The notes beneath the pieces were generated by a model. That model saw only the letters and a list, made by a program, of their open reading frames with translations. It searched no databases and was not told the DNA's origin. The position numbers and the translations under genes are program-made. Positions 1-5,641 of a DNA stretch of 5,641 nucleotides are shown piece after piece (position 1 is the stretch's first letter; each line of letters opens with the position of its first letter). This stretch comes from Bacillota bacterium. GTDB taxonomy: Bacteria > Bacillota > Bacilli > Alicyclobacillales > SLC66. Location of the stretch: contig JAJZAS010000123.1 in assembly GCA_021799325.1 (NCBI GenBank), positions 1-5,641 on the forward strand, given 5' to 3'.

Positions 1-1200
1 CCGCAACTCAGTATCGCCAAGTCGAACTGTTCCCGACTCATAATCAAAGAATTGGGATAGGATTTGCACGATACTGCTTTTTCCTGCACCACTTGGCCCC
101 ACAATAGCAATATGAGCACCAGGAGCCACTGTGAAGGAGAGGTCTTTCAGCACCTCAGGCTCGCTAGGATGGTAACGGAATGATAAATGATCCATTACCA
201 GCGCAGAAACCACCTTTCCCTCCAGTTTGACCTCACCGCTTAAAACAGATGGCTCTGCGTCAACAATAACCATCAAATGCTTCATCGAAGCAAAACTTCT
301 GCCTAAGTATTGAAAGGCAAGCGGCAACGGAATGATCGCTTCAAAGCTTGCGAGCGCGGTCTGCGCAATCACGGTCAGGTCAACGCCATTAATTTTCCCC
401 ACTTGAACGAGAGGAATCGCCACGAGCAATAAAATCCACATGGAAAAATGATTAAAAAACGTCATCAATCCACCGGTCAGTCCACCGATCCCTGCCATTT
501 TCATTTGTTTTTTTACCAACATATGCTGTCGAGTGCTCAGACTTTCAATGACTTTTTGCTCTTGTGAAAATGCAAGAATGTCCGACATCCCCTGAAGGCT
601 ATCGACAAGCTCAGCAGAAAACCCTGAGCGCGTGGTCACGATTTCTGAGCCAAGTCGATTACCCAACCCATACGTCAGCGCAGGGATGCCAATTCCCGAA
701 ACCAATAGAATGAGTACCTGAAGCAAACCAAGCCTGTAATCAAATAACGACAATAGCCAATAAACGATCGCCATCACAAAAAACGCAATCAGTGTCGGTG
801 CAATGGAGCGCAAGTAAAAGTCCTGCAGTGTGTCCACATCAGATACGGCACTACTGAGAACATCCCCACTTTGCAAGGTATAAAGCCTGGCAGGGGCGAG
901 AGGTTCCAATCGGTCATAAAACCATGTCCTTATGTTCGAAAGAATCCGAAAGGTAAGATCATGTGAATAATAGCGTTCTCCGTAACGGAAAACAGCTCTC
1001 GCGATGCCAAAAAAGCGCACTCCGACAATAGGAACCCACAGCAACAGCACCGTCGATGGGCGAAGCGCTGCAGATGCGATCAAATAACCTGATGTCGCAA
1101 GCAACCCGATATTGGAAGCCACGGTCAACACCCCAAGAAACGTGGCCCAAGATAACGCGACTTTATGAGGGGAGATGAATCGGAACATGGTTCTGATCAC
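1..1200 (-). CDS. cydC: CydC, ABC transporter subunit for cytochrome bd assembly (partial, C-terminus cut by window edge)
   Basis: This frame is open for 400 codons and leaves the window without a stop. It encodes the CydC half of the CydDC heterodimer, a membrane ABC exporter-fold complex needed to mature cytochrome bd; heme transport, thiol export and cystine reduction have all been proposed as its activity. An N-terminal six-helix membrane domain occupies about residues 1-300. It contains the CydC hallmarks GLLATSGYLIASAAL (32-46) and RYGERYYSHD (72-81), where R76 and H80 match E. coli R81 and H85, which are linked to heme binding. The nucleotide-binding domain begins near 330, with A-loop Y343 and Walker A GPSGAGKS (368-375). 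The family is about 570-580 residues, so the Q-loop, signature motif, Walker B and H-loop lie outside the window. The GTG at 1200 is chosen over the ATG at 1188 because only it has a well-placed Shine-Dalgarno. The gene overlaps cydD by 38 nt in another frame, suggesting translational coupling. Family assignment is secure. Confidence 0.95.
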   Translation of the reverse strand, partial: MIRTMFRFISPHKVALSWATFLGVLTVASNIGLLATSGYLIASAALRPSTVLLLWVPIVGVRFFGIARAVFRYGERYYSHDLTFRILSNIRTWFYDRLEPLAPARLYTLQSGDVLSSAVSDVDTLQDFYLRSIAPTLIAFFVMAIVYWLLSLFDYRLGLLQVLILLVSGIGIPALTYGLGNRLGSEIVTTRSGFSAELVDSLQGMSDILAFSQEQKVIESLSTRQHMLVKKQMKMAGIGGLTGGLMTFFNHFSMWILLLVAIPLVQVGKINGVDLTVIAQTALASFEAIIPLPLAFQYLGRSFASMKHLMVIVDAEPSVLSGEVKLEGKVVSALVMDHLSFRYHPSEPEVLKDLSFTVAPGAHIAIVGPSGAGKSSIVQILSQFFDYESGTVRLGDTELR

Positions 1201-2941
1201 GATAATTCCCCCTTTCTCCCACATAGGCAGTCAACATGTGATGGTATAACCCTTTTCTTGCTACCAGTTCCGAGTGTGGTCCCTGATCAATAATTCTGCC
1301 CTCGTTAAGCACCAAAATCCGGTCCATCCTGCTTATGGTCCCCAATCGGTGAGCAATCACCAAAACCGTCTTGTCTGCAAACAACTCATTGAGTGCGCGC
1401 TCAATCCACATTTCGCTTTCAGGATCCAGATTGGCAGTGGGCTCGTCCAGCAAGATGACTGGGCTATTTTTTAAGAAGGCGCGGGCGAGTGCGATCCTTT
1501 GGATCTGCCCACCGCTTAGACCCAATCCATTTTCCCCCACCCCCGTCTCATAGCCTGCAGGCAACTGGCAGATAAATTCGTCGGCTCCAGCTTTTTTAGC
1601 AGCATCCATCATTTCCTGTAAGGTGCATTCAGGGTTCGCCATTCGAAGATTATCGGCAATGGTTCCCTTAAATAGATGGGGGTGCTGCGGAAGATAGGTA
1701 ATCTGTTTGCGCCAAGCTGCTGCAAGAGCAGGGGTCAGAGACTGATCCTCCACCCGAATCGTGCCATTTGCGGGCGTCATAAAGCCCAGCAAAAGATTCA
1801 TGATGGTGCTTTTGCCAGCGCCAGTTGGGCCGACCAGTGCCACTTTTTCCCCTCGATGAATGGTCAGGCTTAAATCGTCAAGCGCTTTCGTATCCGTTCC
1901 GGGATATTGATGAACCACATGCTCAAAATGTAGGTGGTCCCAGTCCTCTACTATTGTCGGTGATTCAGCGCTGACCCCGCTCTCTTGGAAAATAGGCTCA
2001 TCTAAAAGTTCAAAAATACGATCTGCTGCCATCACGCCATTCATTCCTGCGTGAAATTGTGTGCCAAGAAGACGAATAGGTAGGTAAAATTCCGGAGCGA
2101 GCAGCAACACAAAAAAGGCATCCTGAAAGTGCAGCGTCCCCGCAATCAAACGGAGGCCAATAAACACAGCGACAATGGCAGTGCTGAGAGTGGTCAGCAA
2201 TTCAAGCGCCAGCGCTGATATAAAAGCCACGCGCAAGGTATCCATCGTGGTCTTCCGATACTGATTGCTGATACGCTGAATGACTTGCAGTTGATAGCGA
2301 CTGCGGTTAAACAGTTTTAGTGTAGATAGCCCTTGTAATACATCAAGAAAATGAGCACTCAAGAGACTCAACGTCTGAAACTGTTTCTTGCTCTTTTTTT
2401 CCGCCTGTTTTCCAATCAACATCATAAAATAGGGAATCAAAGGCCATGTAACGACAAATATGATGGCGGTTACCCAATCATTAGGAACGACAAACGCGAG
2501 GATCGTCAAAGGAACCAGGGCGGATAGCGCAATTTGGGGAATATAACGGGCTAGGTAAACTTCTAGTGATTCAATCCCCTCCATCACCGTGTTGGTGACT
2601 TCGCCGGTTCGCTCACCACGCAAATACATGGGTCCCAATTGGAATAGTTTCCGAATCAATTGATCTCGAAGTGATTCCTTCACTTTTAAAGCCACGCGCA
2701 GTGCGAATACTTCGCTAAACCATCCCACGAGCGCCCTCAGCGCAATCGAAATAAGCAACCACACCATTAACCCCATGAGGGTATTCAGTGCCGCATGATT
2801 AAGAAAAGCCCGATTGACAATCCGCGACAAAAAATTAGCTTCTAAAATCGCCACAAGACCGCCTGCCAGCCCTAACCCAATGGTTAGGGCGAGCAGATGG
2901 CGCACTTCCTGAATCTGTGCAAAAATTTTCTTACTTATCAT
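1163..2941 (-). CDS. cydD: CydD, ABC transporter subunit for cytochrome bd assembly
   Basis: This 592-residue protein is the partner of CydC in the CydDC ABC complex required for assembly of the bd oxidase encoded just upstream. The membrane domain (about 15-310) has six predicted helices and ends with the CydD-typical LLLAPEFYLPIRLLGTQFHA (279-298). The nucleotide-binding domain is complete: A-loop Y346, Walker A GPTGAGKST (371-379), Q-loop Q419, signature LSGGQ (475-479), Walker B VILLDE (495-500) with catalytic E500, D-loop ANLD (503-506) and switch H531. It should therefore be a competent ATPase half-site. Length is normal for the family. F296-H297 sits where, from memory, E. coli CydD has Y311-H312, residues connected with heme binding, so the Tyr is replaced by Phe. 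The ATG at 2941 is the first start after an in-frame TAG; its Shine-Dalgarno is weak. The polar C-terminal tail (about 576-592) is partly encoded by the stretch overlapping cydC. CydD is preferred over a generic exporter because of the motif set and the operon. Confidence 0.97.
   Translation of the reverse strand: MISKKIFAQIQEVRHLLALTIGLGLAGGLVAILEANFLSRIVNRAFLNHAALNTLMGLMVWLLISIALRALVGWFSEVFALRVALKVKESLRDQLIRKLFQLGPMYLRGERTGEVTNTVMEGIESLEVYLARYIPQIALSALVPLTILAFVVPNDWVTAIIFVVTWPLIPYFMMLIGKQAEKKSKKQFQTLSLLSAHFLDVLQGLSTLKLFNRSRYQLQVIQRISNQYRKTTMDTLRVAFISALALELLTTLSTAIVAVFIGLRLIAGTLHFQDAFFVLLLAPEFYLPIRLLGTQFHAGMNGVMAADRIFELLDEPIFQESGVSAESPTIVEDWDHLHFEHVVHQYPGTDTKALDDLSLTIHRGEKVALVGPTGAGKSTIMNLLLGFMTPANGTIRVEDQSLTPALAAAWRKQITYLPQHPHLFKGTIADNLRMANPECTLQEMMDAAKKAGADEFICQLPAGYETGVGENGLGLSGGQIQRIALARAFLKNSPVILLDEPTANLDPESEMWIERALNELFADKTVLVIAHRLGTISRMDRILVLNEGRIIDQGPHSELVARKGLYHHMLTAYVGERGNYRDQNHVPIHLPS
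1208..1215 (-). promoter_or_regulatory. Ribosome binding site of cydC, inside cydD
   Basis: The minus strand reads AAAGGGGG, then 7 nt, then the GTG at 1200. The site lies within the last codons of cydD, so ribosomes finishing cydD pass over it. It decides the cydC start: the ATG four codons later (1188) has no comparable site upstream. Confidence 0.75.
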
Positions 2942-2979
2942 GCCGCTTTTCTCTTTCTATAATGGATTGGGTGAAGCCA
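2942..2979 (-). promoter_or_regulatory. cydB-cydD spacer with weak ribosome binding site
   Basis: This 38-nt gap has no hairpin or T-run that would suggest a terminator, so cydD is probably read on the cydB transcript. The best Shine-Dalgarno candidate is the purine run AGAAAGAG (2958-2951), 9 nt before the cydD ATG. It is a much poorer match than the sites of cydA, cydB and cydC, so cydD may be translated less efficiently. The gap is too short to hold a cydX- or cydS-type small subunit gene. Confidence 0.5.
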
Positions 2980-3996
2980 TCAATAATCCATGTGATCCGT
3001 TATTTTTACGCGCTTGCGGAAAATGTAATAGGTCCAGATCTGATAGGCGAGCACAATTGGCACCAGTATCAGCGCGACAATCGTCATCACAAATAGAGAG
3101 TGCTGATTGGACGCTGCATTATAAATAGTAAGGTTCCACTGTGGATTCGTACTGCTAATCATCACATTGGGATAAATCCCAAGAAACATGCCAAGCGTTG
3201 TTAAGGCGATGGTTAATCCCATCATGGTAAACGCCCAACCTCCATGCTTTGCCACCAAGAACCTCACAGAGAACACCGAAATAAACGCGAGTACAAAGAT
3301 CACGAAAACCAGTGCAGAACTGACGCTGTATTTGAATACCGCGCTTGGCACATAACTGAAGATGACAAAGAGCAATAACACAATCGCTACGGGAATCCCC
3401 ATTTGCATCGCAAATTTCTTTGCTCTTGCTTCCACGTCACCTGATGTTTTCAAACTGAGGAAGAGCGAACCATGTAACATGAAAACCAGCAGGAATGCGA
3501 TACCACCAAGCAGCGCATAGGGATTCAACAAAGTAAAGAAGTTACCGGTAAAGTTCATTTGCGCATTGATCGGTACACCCCTGACAATGTTGGCGAAAGC
3601 GACTCCCCATAGAAGCGCCGGAATCAGACTCCCGATAAAAATCAACCAATCCCACGTATTGCGCCATCTGGAACCAGGATTTTTGCTGCGATACTCAAGC
3701 GCCAACCCACGCAGAATCAAACCAATCAGCATCAAGAAAAGCGCCAGGTAAAAACCGCTGAACAGCGTCGCGTACCAGTTGGGGAACGCGGCAAACATCG
3801 CGCCACCTGCAGTAAGCAACCAAACCTCATTACCGTCCCATACAGGGCCGATACTATTTAACACCATCCGCCGCTCGAGATCGTTTTTCCCGACAAAAGG
3901 TAGGAGTATACCAACTCCGTAATCAAATCCTTCGAGAAAAAAGTACCCGATGAACAGCACCATTTCAAGGATAAACCAAAGTGTATTCAGGCTCAT
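2980..3996 (-). CDS. cydB: CydB, cytochrome bd oxidase subunit II
   Basis: This 338-residue membrane protein is subunit II of the bd-type quinol oxidase. It pairs with CydA in the cytoplasmic membrane and stabilises the heme b595/d site. It is strongly hydrophobic, with eight or nine predicted helices. Conserved CydB blocks are EGFDYGVG (22-29), GPVWDGNEVWL (50-60), FAAFPNWYA (68-76), RWRNTWDW (110-117), GVAFAN with RGVP (131-142) and TGNFFTLLNPY (150-160). D25 and D54 match E. coli D29 and D58, proposed to line a proton path. The C-terminus YYIFRKRV (323-330) closely resembles the Bacillus subtilis CydB tail. Length is in the usual 330-380 range. The ATG at 3996 starts MSLNTLWFILE, as expected, and has a strong Shine-Dalgarno 7 nt upstream. 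The gene begins 20 nt after the cydA stop, typical of co-translated oxidase subunits. No disruption is seen. Confidence 0.98.
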   Translation of the reverse strand: MSLNTLWFILEMVLFIGYFFLEGFDYGVGILLPFVGKNDLERRMVLNSIGPVWDGNEVWLLTAGGAMFAAFPNWYATLFSGFYLALFLMLIGLILRGLALEYRSKNPGSRWRNTWDWLIFIGSLIPALLWGVAFANIVRGVPINAQMNFTGNFFTLLNPYALLGGIAFLLVFMLHGSLFLSLKTSGDVEARAKKFAMQMGIPVAIVLLLFVIFSYVPSAVFKYSVSSALVFVIFVLAFISVFSVRFLVAKHGGWAFTMMGLTIALTTLGMFLGIYPNVMISSTNPQWNLTIYNAASNQHSLFVMTIVALILVPIVLAYQIWTYYIFRKRVKITDHMDY

Positions 3997-4003
3997 TATG
4001 TCT

Positions 4004-4011
4004 CCTCCTTT
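4004..4011 (-). promoter_or_regulatory. Ribosome binding site of cydB
   Basis: The minus strand reads AAAGGAGG followed by 7 nt and the ATG at 3996. This near-perfect anti-16S complement sits wholly in the 20-nt gap after the cydA stop. It fits high translation of cydB at a level matched to cydA, and it supports a Bacillota host. Confidence 0.85.
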
Positions 4012-4016
4012 CCAGA

Positions 4017-5396
4017 TTAAAATGTAGAAGCGATATCGCTTGAAGCATCGTGTTCTTCTTCAACATCAAAACCTAATTTCGTATACTTACTCATTAGTCC
4101 AATCATGACGACCGCCATGATGCCGTACAAGAGCCCAAAACCAATAAGTGTCGTAAGCGCCTCGCCAGTCGATACGATAGGCGAATTGCTAACATCTGTT
4201 TTCAGCAAACCAAATACCGTCCATGGTTGGCGACCAATTTCCGTCATAATCCACCCCATGGAGTTGGCAATAAACGGAAGGGAGATCGACCATAGCAGCA
4301 CTCTCATGAATTTCGGACTGTTTTCCAATTTGTTGCGGCGAACCACGACAATTCCCCAGAGTGCAAAGAGGATCATCAACACACCTGCAAGTACCATGAT
4401 ACGGAAACTCCAGTAGGTCGCGTTGACTGGGGGAATATAGTTGCCAGGACCGTATTTTTGCACATATTGTTGCTGGATCTCGTCCATCCCCTGCACTTTA
4501 CCGCTCAGGCTGTCATAGGACAAAAGACTCAGCACATAAGGAATTTCAATACTAAAGGTGTCTTTCTTTTGCGACACATCAATTCCTGCAATGAGCGACC
4601 AAGGTGCATGTTCAGGAGAGGTCGTCCATAGGCCTTCGGAAGCGGCCATTTTCATTGGCTGTGCTTTCACCAAGTGTTGCGCTTGAAGGTGTCCCATTAA
4701 AGCTACCAATATACTGGATATCACAGCTAAGGTTAATGCCACCTTAAATGAGCGTTTAAACACATCCACATGATAATGGCGAAGCAATTGATATGCGCTG
4801 ATACCTAGTACGAAGAAAGAGGCCGTGGCCCACGCACCAAATATCACGTGAGGAAATTCCACCCACAATTGCGGGTTGCCAAGCAGTGCAAAAAAGCTGG
4901 TCATTTCCGCGTGTCCGTTGTGGATAGCGAATCCAACAGGTTCCTGCATAAATGAGTTCGCAGTTAAAATCCAGAGTGCGGACAATGTGGTACCAAGCGC
5001 CACGAGCCACATAGAAATCACGTGAAGTCGCTTCGATACCCGCTCCCATCCAAAAATCCAGATGCCGAGAAAGGTCGACTCCATAAAAAATGCCAACAGC
5101 GCCTCGACAGCAAGTGGTGCCCCAAAAACATCACCGACATAACGAGAATAATCAGACCAGTTCATACCAAATTGAAATTCTTGAAGAATACCAGTCACCA
5201 CTCCAATGGCAAAGTTGATTAAAAACAACCTGCCAAAGAATTGAACCAATTTCTTCATCTTTTCGTCGCCAGACCGAACATACATGGTTTCTAATATGGC
5301 GAGCAGAAATGCTAGACCGATGGTCAGCGGCACAAACAAGAAGTGATACACAGTCGTTACGCCAAACTGAATACGGTCGACCATCAATGCACTCAC
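4017..5396 (-). CDS. cydA: CydA, cytochrome bd oxidase subunit I
   Basis: This 459-residue subunit I oxidises quinol and carries hemes b558, b595 and d, reducing O2 to water at the cytoplasmic membrane; about nine helices are expected. Numbered from the GTG start, the heme ligands are intact: H18 in YHFLF (E. coli H19), H183 in EFPHV (H186, b558), M334 in SFRIM (M393, b558) and E386 before GRQPW 388-392 (E445). E98 and E106 match the proton-path glutamates E99 and E107. The quinol-binding Q-loop starts at QPMKMAASEG (246-255), with K249 and E254 matching E. coli K252 and E257. The loop is short, accounting for much of the difference from E. coli CydA (522 residues) and typical of Bacillota. 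The frame stays open upstream to an ATG at 5474, but those 26 residues have no family counterpart and no ribosome site. The GTG at 5396 gives MSALMVDRIQF, like Bacillus CydA, and has a good site. A later ATG at 5384 is a less likely alternative. Confidence 0.97.
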   Translation of the reverse strand: MSALMVDRIQFGVTTVYHFLFVPLTIGLAFLLAILETMYVRSGDEKMKKLVQFFGRLFLINFAIGVVTGILQEFQFGMNWSDYSRYVGDVFGAPLAVEALLAFFMESTFLGIWIFGWERVSKRLHVISMWLVALGTTLSALWILTANSFMQEPVGFAIHNGHAEMTSFFALLGNPQLWVEFPHVIFGAWATASFFVLGISAYQLLRHYHVDVFKRSFKVALTLAVISSILVALMGHLQAQHLVKAQPMKMAASEGLWTTSPEHAPWSLIAGIDVSQKKDTFSIEIPYVLSLLSYDSLSGKVQGMDEIQQQYVQKYGPGNYIPPVNATYWSFRIMVLAGVLMILFALWGIVVVRRNKLENSPKFMRVLLWSISLPFIANSMGWIMTEIGRQPWTVFGLLKTDVSNSPIVSTGEALTTLIGFGLLYGIMAVVMIGLMSKYTKLGFDVEEEHDASSDIASTF

Positions 5397-5402
5397 GGTG
5401 TT

Positions 5403-5409
5403 CCCCCCT
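5403..5409 (-). promoter_or_regulatory. Ribosome binding site of cydA
   Basis: The minus strand reads AGGGGGG, then 6 nt, then the GTG at 5396. It is the only strong purine-rich site near the cydA N-terminus and decides the start in favour of GTG. The poly-G form resembles the cydC site and differs from the AGGAGG of cydB. Confidence 0.75.
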
Positions 5410-5424
5410 AATCTTTTAAATAAA

Positions 5425-5444
5425 ATTACATAATAAATATTACA
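5425..5444 (-). repeat. Two direct TGTAAT repeats in the cydA leader
   Basis: On the minus strand TGTAAT occurs at 5444-5439 and again at 5430-5425, a period of 14 nt, in very AT-rich sequence just upstream of the cydA ribosome site. The first copy lies in TTTGTAAT, which loosely resembles ResD-type sites. Function is unknown and chance is plausible. Confidence 0.25.
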
Positions 5445-5536
5445 AATATCGCTATCCCACATGATCATACCCATTAGAACTCATCGAAAGGAGATCAAAT
5501 CTAACCGAAGAAACTAGTACAAATGGACTAATTTCT

Positions 5537-5565
5537 AGTATATTTCTAAGAGTCTGAGTTGTTTA
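5537..5565 (-). promoter_or_regulatory. Candidate sigma-A promoter of the cyd operon
   Basis: On the minus strand TAAACA (5565-5560, 4 of 6 matches to the -35 consensus) is separated by 17 nt from TATACT (5542-5537, 5 of 6 matches to the -10 consensus). Transcription would begin near 5530, giving a leader of about 130 nt. It is the best spaced pair I found in the upstream region, but AT-rich DNA yields such pairs by chance. Confidence 0.35.
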
Positions 5566-5589
5566 TTGTTACTAAATGAAAGTAAGTAA

Positions 5590-5613
5590 AAGCACAGCAA
5601 TTGTGCTGTGCTT
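5590..5613 (-). terminator. Perfect palindrome with 10-bp arms, probable intrinsic terminator of an upstream gene
   Basis: The arms AAGCACAGCA and TGCTGTGCTT are perfectly complementary around a 4-nt loop. On the minus strand the stem is followed by TTACTTACTTTC, a broken T-rich tail; on the plus strand the following CATTTAATAG is poorer. A terminator for a minus-strand gene lying beyond 5641 is the simplest reading, and it would insulate the cyd promoter. The stem is only half G+C and the tail is imperfect, so an operator just upstream of the candidate -35 is a real alternative. Confidence 0.5.
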
Positions 5614-5641
5614 CATTTAATAGTCTCAATTTTATCATGAG

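Larger units (their letters stand above)
5397..5641 (-). other. AT-rich non-coding leader and upstream region of the cyd operon
   Basis: These 245 nt precede cydA and hold no supportable gene on either strand. They contain a 10-bp-stem palindrome, a candidate promoter, and a leader of roughly 130 nt with two TGTAAT repeats shortly before the ribosome site. Operons of this kind in Bacillus are controlled by the NADH-sensing repressor Rex and by ResD and CcpA; I could not find a clean Rex-type TTGTGA-N6-TCACAA operator here. The next gene upstream is outside the window. Confidence 0.6.

Noticed and set aside
959..1150. A 63-codon minus-strand frame starting MGHVSWGVDRGF
   Set aside because: It lies in another frame inside cydC, whose own frame gives a continuous CydC-like protein across the region.
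4105..4416. A 103-codon plus-strand frame antisense to cydA
   Set aside because: It is fully antisense to conserved CydA codons, has no recognisable domain, and has no good ribosome site.
4756..5049. A 97-codon minus-strand frame inside cydA
   Set aside because: It is an out-of-frame shadow of the well-conserved cydA sequence, with no membrane pattern or ribosome site of its own.
5455..5486. A 10-codon minus-strand micro-ORF (MSSNGYDHVG) in the cydA leader
   Set aside because: It has no ribosome binding site (the sequence before it is pyrimidine-rich) and no regulatory codon pattern, so it is probably chance.
5487..5494. AAAGGAGA on the plus strand, resembling a ribosome binding site
   Set aside because: No ATG, GTG or TTG with a following open frame sits at a suitable distance downstream on the plus strand.
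5518..5544. ACTAG/CTAGT inverted repeat around the start of the leader
   Set aside because: Only 5 outer and 4 inner pairs form, with a 3-nt bulge and all A-T rich; this is too weak to call a structure in such AT-rich sequence.
1..5641. CRISPR arrays, tRNA or rRNA genes, insertion sequences, integrase sites or an undescribed defence system
   Set aside because: No repeat-spacer pattern, cloverleaf, transposase or inverted element ends were seen; the window is filled by four recognisable cyd genes and their leader.

Overview
The window carries most of one minus-strand operon, cydA-cydB-cydD-cydC, read from high to low coordinates. It encodes a cytochrome bd-type menaquinol/ubiquinol oxidase (CydA, CydB) and the heterodimeric ABC transporter needed to assemble it (CydD, CydC). 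cydC runs off the low-coordinate end, so only its first 400 codons are present. No plus-strand gene is supported.

The source is most likely a Bacillota (Firmicutes) species of the Bacillales type. CydA is the short Q-loop form, CydB ends in a Bacillus-like FRKRV tail, the genes follow the A-B-D-C order known from Bacillus subtilis, and the ribosome binding sites are strong AGGAGG or poly-G types. Genus cannot be fixed from this sequence; an Alicyclobacillus-like acidophile is only a guess.

Layout from the operon's 5' end: 5641-5397 is an AT-rich non-coding region with a perfect 10-bp-stem palindrome (5590-5613), a plausible sigma-A-like promoter (5565-5537) and a leader of about 130 nt. cydA (5396-4017) starts at GTG. 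A 20-nt gap with a strong Shine-Dalgarno leads to cydB (3996-2980). A 38-nt gap with only a weak purine-rich site leads to cydD (2941-1163). cydC starts at a GTG (1200) inside the end of cydD, overlapping it by 38 nt.

CydA and CydB form the membrane oxidase that passes electrons from quinol through hemes b558, b595 and d to O2, giving high-affinity respiration at low oxygen. CydD and CydC form the inner-membrane ABC exporter-fold complex required for heme insertion and maturation of that oxidase. All expected heme ligands and ATPase motifs that fall inside the window are intact. I see no undescribed system here; the notable points are the palindrome, the leader, the overlapping GTG start of cydC, and the absence of a separate cydX/cydS-type small subunit gene between cydB and cydD.
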